From: CAYPXN01 sp964470915
GTDB taxonomy: Bacteria; UBA10199; JADFYH01
NCBI GenBank assembly: GCA_964470915.1
Contig: CAYYEM010000002.1
Span: 30,624-94,623, forward strand
Direction: 5' to 3'
DNA length: 64,000 nucleotides
This document shows, one piece after another, positions 9,252-16,870 of the stretch. Position 1 is the stretch's first letter. Every line of letters begins with the position of its first letter. Below the pieces are notes generated by a model that saw only the letters and a program-made list of their open reading frames with translations, made no database searches and was not told the DNA's origin. The translations under genes and the position numbers were made by a program.

Positions 9252-10505
9252 ATGTCTAAAGAACTTTACGAATTGGGTGAAATTCCCCCCTTGGGAGAAG
9301 TTCCCAAGAAAATGATCGCGCAAGTGATTCGACCTTCTCGTTTCGGCGAGCCTACCACAGCCTTTCAACAAGAAGTGATTGATGTGCCTGAAATTGGCGA
9401 CGATGAAACCTTGGTGTACGTGATGGCTGCCGGTGTAAACTACAACAACGTGTGGGCAGCCCTTGGGATTCCTGTGAATGTGATCGGGGCTCGAAATAAA
9501 GCCGGTGAAAAGGAAGAATTTCATATCGGCGGTTCTGATGCTTCTGGCGTTGTCTGGAAAGTCGGCAAAAATGTGAAGAATGTAAAAGTGGGTGATGAAG
9601 TCGTGATTCATTGTGGAATGTGGGATATTCATGATCCAGCCATTAAAAATGGTGTGGATCCCATGTATATTCCTTCCTTCAGAATTTGGGGTTATGAAAG
9701 TAATTGGGGAAGCTTTGCTCAATACACCAAAGTTCAAGCACATCAGTGTTTGCCTAAACCTAAACATTTAAGCTGGGAAGAGTCTGCCGCTTATATGTTG
9801 GTCGCTGCAACCGCTTATCGCATGCTGACTCGTTGGCAAGAACATGAAGTGAGAAAAGATGATGTGGTTTTGGTGTGGGGGGGAGCTGGTGGACTTGGTT
9901 CGATGGCGATTCAGATTTGTAAAGCTTTTGGTGCAAAAGCGATTGCCGTTGTTTCAGGCGATGATAAAGTGGAATATTGCAAAAAATTGGGTGCAGTCGG
10001 TTGCATCGATCGCCGTAAATTTAGTCATTGGGGCATATTGCCACATTGGAAAGATAATGATCGCTATAATACCTGGTTAAAAGGTGCTCGTGATTTTGGA
10101 AAAGCCATTTGGGATGTGTTGGGTGAAAAGAAAAGCCCTCGAATTGTTTTCGAACATCCAGGTGAAGACACAGTGCCTACTTCCATTTTTGTTTGTGATA
10201 CAGGTGGAATGGTTGTGATTTGTGCAGGAACCACTGGATATAATGCTACGGTTGATTTGCGCTATCTGTGGATGCGACAAAAACGTCTTCAGGGTTCGCA
10301 TTTTGCAAACGATGATCAAGCCATCGGCGTGAATAACTTGGTGCTCGAAGGCAAAGTGGATCCTTGCCTCTCTCGAGTCTGGGAATTCAGCGAAACACCC
10401 GCAGCTCATCAACTGATGCGAGAAAACAAGCATCCGCACGGAAACATGTCGATTTTGGTGAATGCCAAGAAAAAAGGCCTGAAAAATTTGGCTGAATCGA
10501 AATAG
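9252..10505 (+). CDS. ccr: Crotonyl-CoA carboxylase/reductase
   Basis: 417 residues, medium-chain dehydrogenase/reductase superfamily. The nucleotide-binding loop GGAGGLG is at residues 210-216. The long form with SFAQYTKVQAHQCLPKPKHL and the insert GCIDRRKFSHWGILPHWK is characteristic of crotonyl-CoA carboxylase/reductase rather than ordinary quinone reductases. The enzyme uses NADPH and CO2 to turn crotonyl-CoA into (2S)-ethylmalonyl-CoA, the key step of the ethylmalonyl-CoA pathway. Its own near-consensus promoter (9193) and AGGAG site precede it, and a strong hairpin terminator follows. MeaA upstream and the methylmalonyl-CoA mutase at 21 kb act further along the same route. The CO2-binding residues were not checked one by one, so a purely reductive variant is not excluded. 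Confidence 0.9.
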   Translation: MSKELYELGEIPPLGEVPKKMIAQVIRPSRFGEPTTAFQQEVIDVPEIGDDETLVYVMAAGVNYNNVWAALGIPVNVIGARNKAGEKEEFHIGGSDASGVVWKVGKNVKNVKVGDEVVIHCGMWDIHDPAIKNGVDPMYIPSFRIWGYESNWGSFAQYTKVQAHQCLPKPKHLSWEESAAYMLVAATAYRMLTRWQEHEVRKDDVVLVWGGAGGLGSMAIQICKAFGAKAIAVVSGDDKVEYCKKLGAVGCIDRRKFSHWGILPHWKDNDRYNTWLKGARDFGKAIWDVLGEKKSPRIVFEHPGEDTVPTSIFVCDTGGMVVICAGTTGYNATVDLRYLWMRQKRLQGSHFANDDQAIGVNNLVLEGKVDPCLSRVWEFSETPAAHQLMRENKHPHGNMSILVNAKKKGLKNLAESK

Positions 10506-10529
10506 AAGACATTGGATGACAAAAATAGA

Positions 10530-10567
10530 AAGGGCTTCTTACTTTTTGTAAGAAGCCCTTATTTTTT
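10530..10567. terminator. Bidirectional terminator between ccr and the thioesterase gene
   Basis: Perfect 13-bp stem (AAGGGCTTCTTAC at 10530-10542 with GTAAGAAGCCCTT at 10548-10560), five-base loop, and T-rich flank on the plus side with an A-rich flank on the other. It serves ccr and the convergent gene, whose stop codon overlaps the stem. Confidence 0.9.
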
Positions 10568-10990
10568 GAGTGAATAAATATTGTAAGTTCCCAGTGCCAT
10601 CGCAATATCTTTTTTGGCTTCTTCTTTGGCACGAAATACGTGGCATTCCATCACGGCATGAGATCTTCCCTGATATTTTATCTTGGCATCCGCGAAAATT
10701 GTTTCACCCAGTTTTACCGGAGAAATATAATTGATTTTAAATTCAATAGTTGAACAGCGATCGCCTTTTTTGAGAGCCTTGAAAAGAGCAGCACCCATTG
10801 AGAAGTCTACAAAAGTAGAAATAACCCCTCCGTGTGTAGCCCCGGAGGGGCTGATATGTTTTTCTTCGATTACGAGTGAGGTCCTTGCATGGCCTGTGGT
10901 GATTTCATCCACACGATAGCCAACAAGCATCCCAAAGTTATCTGGATGCGAGAAAACACCATTATAAGAATCGAAAAGATTTTTACTCAT
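10559..10990 (-). CDS. PaaI-family hotdog thioesterase
   Basis: 143 residues with the hotdog-fold signature GATHGGVISTFVDFSMGAAL (catalytic-region HGG and Asp) and a later TIEFKINYISPVKLGE strand pair. This matches PaaI/YdiI-like acyl-CoA thioesterases, which hydrolyse aryl- or acyl-CoA esters. Its ATG follows the TAA of the ferritin-like gene with no gap, so the two are translated from one transcript. The exact substrate is unknown. Confidence 0.85.
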   Translation of the reverse strand: MSKNLFDSYNGVFSHPDNFGMLVGYRVDEITTGHARTSLVIEEKHISPSGATHGGVISTFVDFSMGAALFKALKKGDRCSTIEFKINYISPVKLGETIFADAKIKYQGRSHAVMECHVFRAKEEAKKDIAMALGTYNIYSLKK

Positions 10991-11539
10991 TTACCCTGCT
11001 TTGTTGGGGTCCAGTGTTTTTAAGAAATTAGCAAGATCATCTGCATGTTCTTCTTCCATGGCAAGAATTCCTTCGAGCATTCGGCGGGTGGTCGGATCGT
11101 CATTTCCTATGTAACGAATCATTTCACCGTAAGAATCAATAGCGACGCGTTCTGCGACAAGATCTTCTTTGATCATATCTATTAAAGAAGATCCTTCTAC
11201 ATACTCAGAATGACTGCGTGTGAGGAGACCTTCAGGATTAAAATTGGGCTCTCCATCAAGCTGGGTAATTCTGTCTGCGATTAAATCGGCATGCCCCTGC
11301 TCTTCATTAGCGTGTTGTAGAAATTCAGCAGCAACGGGTTCAGCATGAATACCTTGAGCCATGTAGAAATGTCTTTTGTAACGTAAGACACAAACAATTT
11401 CTGTGGCTAGTGCTTCGTTGAGAAGTTTGATCACAGTTTTGCGATCCCCTTTATATCCTTCTGTAACGGCACCATTTTCCATATGTTTCCGCGCACGCTT
11501 GCGAAGTTCTTTGATGTCGGTGAGAAATGTTTTAGTCAT
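10991..11539 (-). CDS. Ferritin-like (bacterioferritin/Dps-like) iron-binding protein
   Basis: 182 residues, an all-helical four-helix ferritin-like bundle. Likely di-iron ligands are visible as EIVCVLRY, then NEEQGHADLIADRI, then EDLVAERVAIDSY and MEEEHADDLANFL. The pattern of two E...ExxH helix pairs fits bacterioferritin-like or Dps-like ferroxidases. A good AGGAG site precedes the ATG. It lies in an operon with a Bcp-type peroxiredoxin upstream and a thioesterase downstream, which suggests a peroxide and iron stress function. No haem-binding Met could be assigned with confidence. Confidence 0.85.
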   Translation of the reverse strand: MTKTFLTDIKELRKRARKHMENGAVTEGYKGDRKTVIKLLNEALATEIVCVLRYKRHFYMAQGIHAEPVAAEFLQHANEEQGHADLIADRITQLDGEPNFNPEGLLTRSHSEYVEGSSLIDMIKEDLVAERVAIDSYGEMIRYIGNDDPTTRRMLEGILAMEEEHADDLANFLKTLDPNKAG

Positions 11540-11554
11540 GAAAATCTCCTTTAA

Positions 11555-11866
11555 TTATTTTAAAATTTCTAAAAGTTGAGCTGTATGGGTTTTTGGATCC
11601 ACTTTACGTAATATTTTTTTAATTTTTCCTTCTTTATCTATCACAATGGTATCACGTGAAGGATACTGATCCCCCGTTACTTCATAAGCTAATGCAATTT
11701 TTTTGTCAGAGTCTACTAATAAGGGGAAGTTTAAGTGAAATTTTTCCTTAAAGGCTTGATGACTTTTGGCATCATCAAAACTCACACCCAAAATTTGTGT
11801 GTCCGCAGTTTGGAACTGATTCAAATTATCACGAAAACTACAAGCTTCAATGGTGCAGCCTGGGGT
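11555..11866 (-). CDS. Bcp/PrxQ-type peroxiredoxin, 5' end lost in gap
   Basis: The frame runs into the N gap at 11867, so the N-terminus is missing. The visible part begins with TPGCTIEACSFRDNLNQF, the classic peroxidatic-cysteine motif of bacterioferritin comigratory protein, with a second Cys five residues later as in atypical two-Cys PrxQ enzymes. It continues with ILGVSFDDAKSHQAF, FPLLVDSDKK and RDTIVIDKEGKI. The family reduces H2O2 and organic peroxides with thioredoxin. A shorter start at 11824 would omit the catalytic Cys and is not plausible. It precedes the ferritin-like gene on the same strand with a 15-base gap. Confidence 0.9.
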   Translation of the reverse strand, partial: TPGCTIEACSFRDNLNQFQTADTQILGVSFDDAKSHQAFKEKFHLNFPLLVDSDKKIALAYEVTGDQYPSRDTIVIDKEGKIKKILRKVDPKTHTAQLLEILK

Positions 11867-11966
11867 NNNNNNNNNNNNNNNNNNNNNNNNNNNNNNNNNN
11901 NNNNNNNNNNNNNNNNNNNNNNNNNNNNNNNNNNNNNNNNNNNNNNNNNNNNNNNNNNNNNNNNNN
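11867..11966. other. Assembly gap (100 N)
   Basis: Exactly 100 unresolved bases, the usual scaffold placeholder, so the true length is unknown. It cuts the peroxiredoxin 5' end on the left and the 5' end of a hypothetical gene on the right. Confidence 0.99.
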
Positions 11967-11968
11967 TG

Positions 11969-12769
11969 AATGTTTGTAAAGTATTGGATGGAAAAATTTC
12001 CAAAAATGATTTTGATGAAGATTTGGGGCTGTTATGTCGTTTGGTGATTAGCAGGGCCATGGCGAGTCACCGAGCGAAAGAAGCATGTCGCAATGACGAC
12101 TCTGCTAATCCAGATTGGGAAAACAATCTTTCTCAATCGATGCTCTTGAGTGCTTATAACGAGGATTTGCATAAGCCTTTATTAAAAAAATATAATGTGG
12201 GTTCTCTGAGTTCAGTCGATGGTTACAATAATAGTACCATTCATGGTTCCTATATTTATGATCGTCAGACTGCCGAGCAGGCAGGCATGCGTCGCTCAAT
12301 TTCAATGGCGACTTATTTTTGTATTACAGCTAATCCCAAGCACTATACGCCCTATTTTACAGTTTTGAAGATAAATAAAAAAATAGCGGAGCAAAGCTAC
12401 GTTTCAAATCCATCCGAAATGGAAGAAATTTTTTATCAATTTCCAAAATTAAGTCCACCTCCTCAAGCGTATAAATTTTTAGATTTCAATCAAGATGGTA
12501 AGAAAGATTTAATTGTTTTACGAGAGGATTTTACGAGGGGTTATACCATTGCTTCATGCCGATATCAGCAAGACCAGGAAACTTGTGTATTGGGGATTGC
12601 AAAAGATTATGTGAAGCCAGATGCGATGTTTGTGGAACCAAAACTTGTTTTAGATTCTGACAAACAAGTCACGATTCAGTTTTTTAAAGATGATCAAAAA
12701 GTTGCAGAAGCCAGTTATGAAATATCAGGTGAAGAAGTGAAGTTGACTAAAAAAAATGGATTTAAATAA
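11969..12769 (+). CDS. Hypothetical protein, 5' end lost in gap
   Basis: At least 267 residues are visible from the gap to the stop at 12769. I do not recognise the family. The C-terminal half has FLDFNQDGKKDLIVLRED, a DxNxDG calcium loop like those of FG-GAP/VCBS repeats, which points to an extracytoplasmic protein. Three to four Cys residues (LLCRLV, EACRND, TYFCIT, ETCVLG) could form disulfides. The start codon and any signal peptide are within the gap. It converges on the membrane protein gene at 12777 with only 7 bases between. Confidence 0.6.
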   Translation, partial: NVCKVLDGKISKNDFDEDLGLLCRLVISRAMASHRAKEACRNDDSANPDWENNLSQSMLLSAYNEDLHKPLLKKYNVGSLSSVDGYNNSTIHGSYIYDRQTAEQAGMRRSISMATYFCITANPKHYTPYFTVLKINKKIAEQSYVSNPSEMEEIFYQFPKLSPPPQAYKFLDFNQDGKKDLIVLREDFTRGYTIASCRYQQDQETCVLGIAKDYVKPDAMFVEPKLVLDSDKQVTIQFFKDDQKVAEASYEISGEEVKLTKKNGFK

Positions 12770-12776
12770 AAAGTTT

Positions 12777-13121
12777 TTATTCTTTAGTCGAGGCTTCAGC
12801 GTGAGGCATGCTTAAAATAGCAATGAATATTCCATAATATACAATTGGTGTTAATAAAGACCAGTTTATCTTTAGATGCATAATGGGTTGAGCTACTTGA
12901 ATAATTACCATTCCTATACAGGCATATTTTAATACTCTTCTGGCCCATTCGCGTAACATGAGTAGCCCAAAGCCTGAAATAAACAGAACAATATTTATTC
13001 CGGTGGCTAGGCCTAGTGGATATTGCAATCGTGTTTGAATAAGACCAATGAGAGTTTCTAATACAGGTTTGCCCGCATAGATCATAAAAAACAATCCTAG
13101 AGCTCTTAAGAGATAAGCCAT
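12777..13121 (-). CDS. Small four-helix membrane protein, unknown
   Basis: 114 residues and about four membrane helices (LLRALGLFFMIYA, TGINIVLFISGFGLLML, YACIGMVIIQVAQPI, PIVYYGIFIAILSM). No family recognised. It overlaps the end of the acyl-CoA ligase gene by 16 bp on the same strand, so it is probably co-transcribed and translationally coupled to it. Confidence 0.65.
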   Translation of the reverse strand: MAYLLRALGLFFMIYAGKPVLETLIGLIQTRLQYPLGLATGINIVLFISGFGLLMLREWARRVLKYACIGMVIIQVAQPIMHLKINWSLLTPIVYYGIFIAILSMPHAEASTKE

Positions 13122-14328
13122 GATGTGAGTTCCTTTCGCTTCAATTTCCCATTCGTTGATTTTGGAAGACTATTTACAAACTCAATTTTTTTTGGACATT
13201 TATATTTTGCCAGTTTTTGTGCTGCTTGAGAAAGTATTTTTTCCTTTATTGCGTTATTTGAAGAAACTGCTACTTTTAAAACAATAAAAGCACATACAAT
13301 AGTTTTTCCGTTTTCTTCTTTCCCGATGACCGCAGATTCGAAAATATCATCCATTTCATTGAGAGCGTTTTCTACTTCTAGGGGGGAAATGCGATAGCCA
13401 CCGGCGGTGATGACATCATCACGACGTCCCAAGAAGAAAAAATTTCCTGCTTCATCTTGTTGGGCAAGATCTCCACTGAGGAAATAATCATTGATAAATC
13501 CCCCTGTATCCCCTTTTTTCAAAGGGGGAATTAACATTTCTAGATCACCCCCCTTTGTAAAAGGGGGGCTGGGGGGATTTTTATACCCCAGCATTAATCC
13601 CGGACAAGTCTGGTGACTTGCTAAAATTCCAGGTTGATTCGGAGCCAATTCATTTCCTTCTTCATCGAGAATTGAAATTTTCTGATTGGGTAAGGCTTTG
13701 CCACAAGAGTTTTCTTTAATAGCTTCCCCCACTTGTTGAACAAGATAAACACTGTGTTCGGTCATTCCCAATCCTTCGTAGATTTCAAGACCGGTGTGTT
13801 CTTTAAATTTTCTACGAATCTCTTCACTCAATTTCTCACCGGCAGAATTGCAGATGCGTACACCTGCGAATTTGTTTTCTTTTAAATCTTTTTCCCAATA
13901 ATCTACCAATCTCCGATAAATTCCTGGCACACTCATGAAAGTAGTCACTCCAAGATGTTTAATTAAATGACAAATTTTTTCTGCACTCAAAGGTCCATCA
14001 TAAATCACAGTAGGAAGACCATGTCGCCAAATGTCCAGCATTCCTGCTGTGAGCGCGTAGCTCCAATTCAGTGAGCTGGTATTGAAAATAACATCGTTGA
14101 ATCTTAAATCCTGCCAAAGTTTTGCTCTTGAATCGTGAGCAGGAATGCTTCGATGTGCATGGATTACCGCTTTAGGTTTTCCTTCAGTACCGCTGGTGTA
14201 TAGCCAAAAAGCAGGATCATCCGCCAATGTGGGTTCTGTAATAAACTGTGGAGCAGAATTTTTGAGAAGGTCTTTCCAGGAATAAGTTTTTTTTTCTTTG
14301 CAAAGTAATAATTCATCTTTTGTTACCA
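13106..14328 (-). CDS. AMP-dependent acyl-CoA/aryl-CoA ligase, 5' end lost in gap, with in-frame repeat insertion
   Basis: About 407 residues are visible; the N-terminal part lies in or beyond the gap at 14329. Adenylate-forming motifs are clear: the phosphate loop LYTSGTEGKPKAVIHAHR, the YEGLGMTEHS adenine loop, SGDLAQQDEAGNFFFLGR with the hinge RRDDVITAGGYRISPLEVE, and the terminal lysine region STNGKLKRKEL. The family forms acyl-AMP and then acyl-CoA; similarity of layout is to benzoate-CoA ligase or acetyl-CoA-synthetase-like enzymes, substrate unknown. A ~28-residue Pro/Gly/Lys-rich stretch encoded by a palindromic repeat (13496-13580) interrupts it between MLGYK and NDYFLSGDL, where homologues have a short loop. 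The reading frame is kept. Confidence 0.88.
13496..13580. repeat. Palindromic repeat element inserted in frame in the ligase gene
   Basis: 85 bp bounded by the inverted repeat AAATCCCCC (13496-13504) and GGGGGATTT (13572-13580). Inside are two hairpins, CCCCTTT/AAAGGGG near 13510-13527 and CCCCCCTTT/AAAGGGGGG near 13548-13568. On the minus strand it reads as NPPSPPFTKGGD...PPLKKGDTGGF, a peptide pattern that I know from many unrelated bacterial genomes as translated repeat DNA. Confidence 0.85.
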
Positions 14329-14428
14329 NNNNNNNNNNNNNNNNNNNNNNNNNNNNNNNNNNNNNNNNNNNNNNNNNNNNNNNNNNNNNNNNNNNNNNNN
14401 NNNNNNNNNNNNNNNNNNNNNNNNNNNN
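14329..14428. other. Assembly gap (100 N)
   Basis: Placeholder of exactly 100 N. It removes the N-terminal part of the acyl-CoA ligase. The 82 bases to its right hold either the start of that gene or its leader; no convincing ribosome site is visible there. Confidence 0.99.
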
Positions 14429-14504
14429 CGGAAGAATCAAATATTTTATAAGTTATAAGCACCAAAGGTGCGTTGAGGGGGATGGTGATACGTGAGCCCC
14501 TTTA

Positions 14505-14542
14505 ATGAAAAAGCCTCCTGGCAAAAAAAGCACAGGAGGCTT
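14505..14542 (-). terminator. Terminator of the vWA lipoprotein gene
   Basis: AAGCCTCCTG (14511-14520) pairs with CAGGAGGCTT (14533-14542), a 10-bp stem. Read on the minus strand it is followed by TTTTT, and it lies 23 bases after the stop codon of the vWA gene. Confidence 0.85.
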
Positions 14543-14564
14543 AGATCGGGGGAGGTGAGAGAAT

Positions 14565-16001
14565 CTATCTTTGTTGTTGAATTCCTTCGTAGTGAAAGCC
14601 TTTCCCCACACTTTTAAGATCTTCTTCTCGTTGAGGACTGTTAAAGGCTTTTTCCATTTCAGTTTTGGCTTTATCAGCAGTGCCTACCTGTCTTTCAAGT
14701 ACAGGAGAAGGTGCAGCAGAGTTCGCTTCAGAAACTTTAGAGCGATAAGTTTGCATCACCTGATAAGCGCCTGTTTCATCACCTTTTGCCATACGATCAG
14801 CACTTTCTTTCAGAGCTCTACCGTAATTATTTTTTGTCCAGGTGTCTTCGTAGACCTTTTTGTTAATCGATTCACCGATTTCATATTTTCGAGAAATAGG
14901 AATGCAGGCCACATGAATATCTGAATTCATCACAGGAGCTTGATAAAATTTTCCATTCACAAAAAAGGAGAGATCCATGTTTCCTAGTGGTCGTGAAGGA
15001 TATACGTATGAGCTCGGTAGAGCGAAACTTAAATAAAGAGTTTTTTTCTGTTTTAGATAAATGTGACCGGGTTGGATGGTGTAATGATTGCCATGACGTT
15101 GAATAGGGTAACCCGAAGCATCCGTTAAAGTAATATCAGGGGGAAGATCTAAATTGAGGCTTACATTCGAAGCATAAATTTCACTGGCTCCTCTAAATTC
15201 TTGGGCGAGGATATTGTGCATTCCATTTGGATTTTGCAGATAATAGTAGTTGCCTTGTCCCCGATCTGCCAGATTTGAAAGTAAATATTCATTAAAGTCC
15301 AAACCTACTCCAATAGTAGATAGTGCAAATACAAGTGGGCTATGAGTCCATTCATCTTGATTTGAATTGTTCAGTATGTTGCTTAAAGCATTTGGATCAG
15401 TGATGCCGCGATTCGCGAGTCCATCTGAAATTAAAATAATTCTTTCAGAACGATAGGGAGTTTTGTTTTCTCGTATCATCTGCATCGCGCTCAGAAGTCC
15501 GCTTGAAATATTGGTATTTCCTCGAGGTTGAATCGAGAGTATTTTTTGACGAAGATAAGCTTTGTCTTGAGGGGAGACATAATTCAGATAGTGATTTGTT
15601 TCGGCATTATCATCGAAAGAAACCAGCCCAAATCGATCTTGTGGAGAGAGTTGTTGAATTAAAGTTTGCAAGGCTTGATGGACATATTCCATTTTTTTGG
15701 CGGCAGCCATGCTACCACTGCGATCGAGCACGACCACGAAATCGGTGGGTTTTCGTTCGGATTCAGAGATGTTTTTAATATTTTCTGGAGCTTTAATATC
15801 TACTTGAAGGTAAACAAGTCCATCGGAGCCTTGCAAAATTTTAGTTTGAGAAAGAGAAGCTTTCACCTTGATTTGAGGGGTTTCCTTTGAGACGCTTCCA
15901 GGACCTTCTTTTTGAGATTTGGCTCCTGCAGAACACGCAGGAAGCAGCATTTGACCTATTAAAAGGGAGAGCATAAATATTTTTTGGATTTTGGCTTTCA
16001 T
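14565..16001 (-). CDS. von Willebrand factor A domain lipoprotein (YfbK-like)
   Basis: 478 residues from the ATG at 16001, which has an AAAGGAA ribosome site; an upstream in-frame ATG at 16034 has none. The signal peptide ends LLPAC, giving lipidated Cys23. The vWA domain (about 85-290) has an intact MIDAS: DRSGS (D93, S95, S97), GNTNISSG and LISDGLANRG. The C-terminal region after about 300 is predominantly beta then helical (YEDTWTKNNYGRALKES). The layout resembles YfbK-type vWA proteins, which bind partners through a metal ion at the membrane. It is divergent from a two-component system at 16172, which probably shares its regulatory region. Partner unknown. Confidence 0.88.
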   Translation of the reverse strand: MKAKIQKIFMLSLLIGQMLLPACSAGAKSQKEGPGSVSKETPQIKVKASLSQTKILQGSDGLVYLQVDIKAPENIKNISESERKPTDFVVVLDRSGSMAAAKKMEYVHQALQTLIQQLSPQDRFGLVSFDDNAETNHYLNYVSPQDKAYLRQKILSIQPRGNTNISSGLLSAMQMIRENKTPYRSERIILISDGLANRGITDPNALSNILNNSNQDEWTHSPLVFALSTIGVGLDFNEYLLSNLADRGQGNYYYLQNPNGMHNILAQEFRGASEIYASNVSLNLDLPPDITLTDASGYPIQRHGNHYTIQPGHIYLKQKKTLYLSFALPSSYVYPSRPLGNMDLSFFVNGKFYQAPVMNSDIHVACIPISRKYEIGESINKKVYEDTWTKNNYGRALKESADRMAKGDETGAYQVMQTYRSKVSEANSAAPSPVLERQVGTADKAKTEMEKAFNSPQREEDLKSVGKGFHYEGIQQQR

Positions 16002-16087
16002 AAAATTCCTTTCATATTTTGAGTGTGGGATCATCCCGTCTCAGGATTCAGAATGCAGGAAAGAGAGAAATAAAATGAGGCCTTAGA

Positions 16088-16127
16088 TTGTAAAAAGATT
16101 AGGAAAGCTTTTTACAAATGTTTTACA
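16088..16127. promoter_or_regulatory. Candidate operator between vWA gene and two-component system
   Basis: TTGTAAAAAG (16088-16097) and CTTTTTACAA (16108-16117) form a perfect 10-bp inverted repeat with a 10-base spacer. A third half-site, TTTTACA (16121-16127), follows the TTTTACA of the second arm at an 11-bp interval, as expected for tandem OmpR-family sites. A TATAAT box at 16148-16153 lies just downstream toward the regulator gene. Confidence 0.55.
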
Positions 16128-16171
16128 GAAGTTTTGCTATTGTTTGTTATAATGCTTTGAAGAGGGTTTTT

Positions 16172-16870
16172 ATGGAAATATCAAAAAATAGAATTCTGAT
16201 AGTTGAAGATGAGGAAAAAATTCGTCAGGGCTTGGTCGATATATTTGTTTATCATGGTTATGAAGTGAAAGCGGTTGATGATGGTTTGGAAGCTTTAAAA
16301 GAAGCACTGAGTGGAAACTACCACTTGGTTGTTTTGGACGTGATGTTGCCGGGTAAGAATGGATTTGAAGTGTGTAATGAGATTCGACAAAAGGATCGTT
16401 CCCAGCCCATTGTGATGTTGACTGCGAAGGGGGACGAAGAAGATATTGTGCAGGGTTTAAAGTTGGGGGCGGATGATTATGTGACCAAGCCTTTTTCCGT
16501 ACGAGAGCTTTTAGCACGCTGTGAGAGTGTTCTACGTAGAAGTCCCAAGCTGTCACTTGAAAAACAGAAGATGGCGTGGGGTTCCTTCTGGATTGATCCA
16601 GTGAATCTTGTGTTGGAAACTTCAGATGGCAATGTTGAGCTAACTCGTCGAGAAGTTGATTTGCTTCGTTATTTTTTACAACATTCCCAGCGACCTATTT
16701 CCAGACAAGAGTTATTGAAAGAAGTGTGGGGCTATCAAAATCCGCAAATGGATACCAGAACGGTGGATATTCATATTACAAAACTTCGAAAGAAAATTGA
16801 AAAGGACCCTGAAAAACCAAGTTTGATTTTAACGGTGAGAGGTGAGGGGTATAGGTTAGGTTTTTCATGA
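16172..16870 (+). CDS. OmpR-family response regulator
   Basis: 232 residues from the ATG at 16172 (a longer in-frame start at 16118 would add residues before the first receiver strand and has no ribosome site). The receiver domain has the acidic pair EDEE (12-15), phospho-acceptor D56 in VVLDVMLPG, T in MLTAKG and K in TKPF. The C-terminal winged helix ends with TVDIHITKLRKKIE and VRGEGYRLGF, as in OmpR/PhoB. Its stop overlaps the histidine kinase start by 4 bases (ATGA), so the two are translated together. It probably controls the divergent vWA lipoprotein gene as well as itself. Confidence 0.93.
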   Translation: MEISKNRILIVEDEEKIRQGLVDIFVYHGYEVKAVDDGLEALKEALSGNYHLVVLDVMLPGKNGFEVCNEIRQKDRSQPIVMLTAKGDEEDIVQGLKLGADDYVTKPFSVRELLARCESVLRRSPKLSLEKQKMAWGSFWIDPVNLVLETSDGNVELTRREVDLLRYFLQHSQRPISRQELLKEVWGYQNPQMDTRTVDIHITKLRKKIEKDPEKPSLILTVRGEGYRLGFS

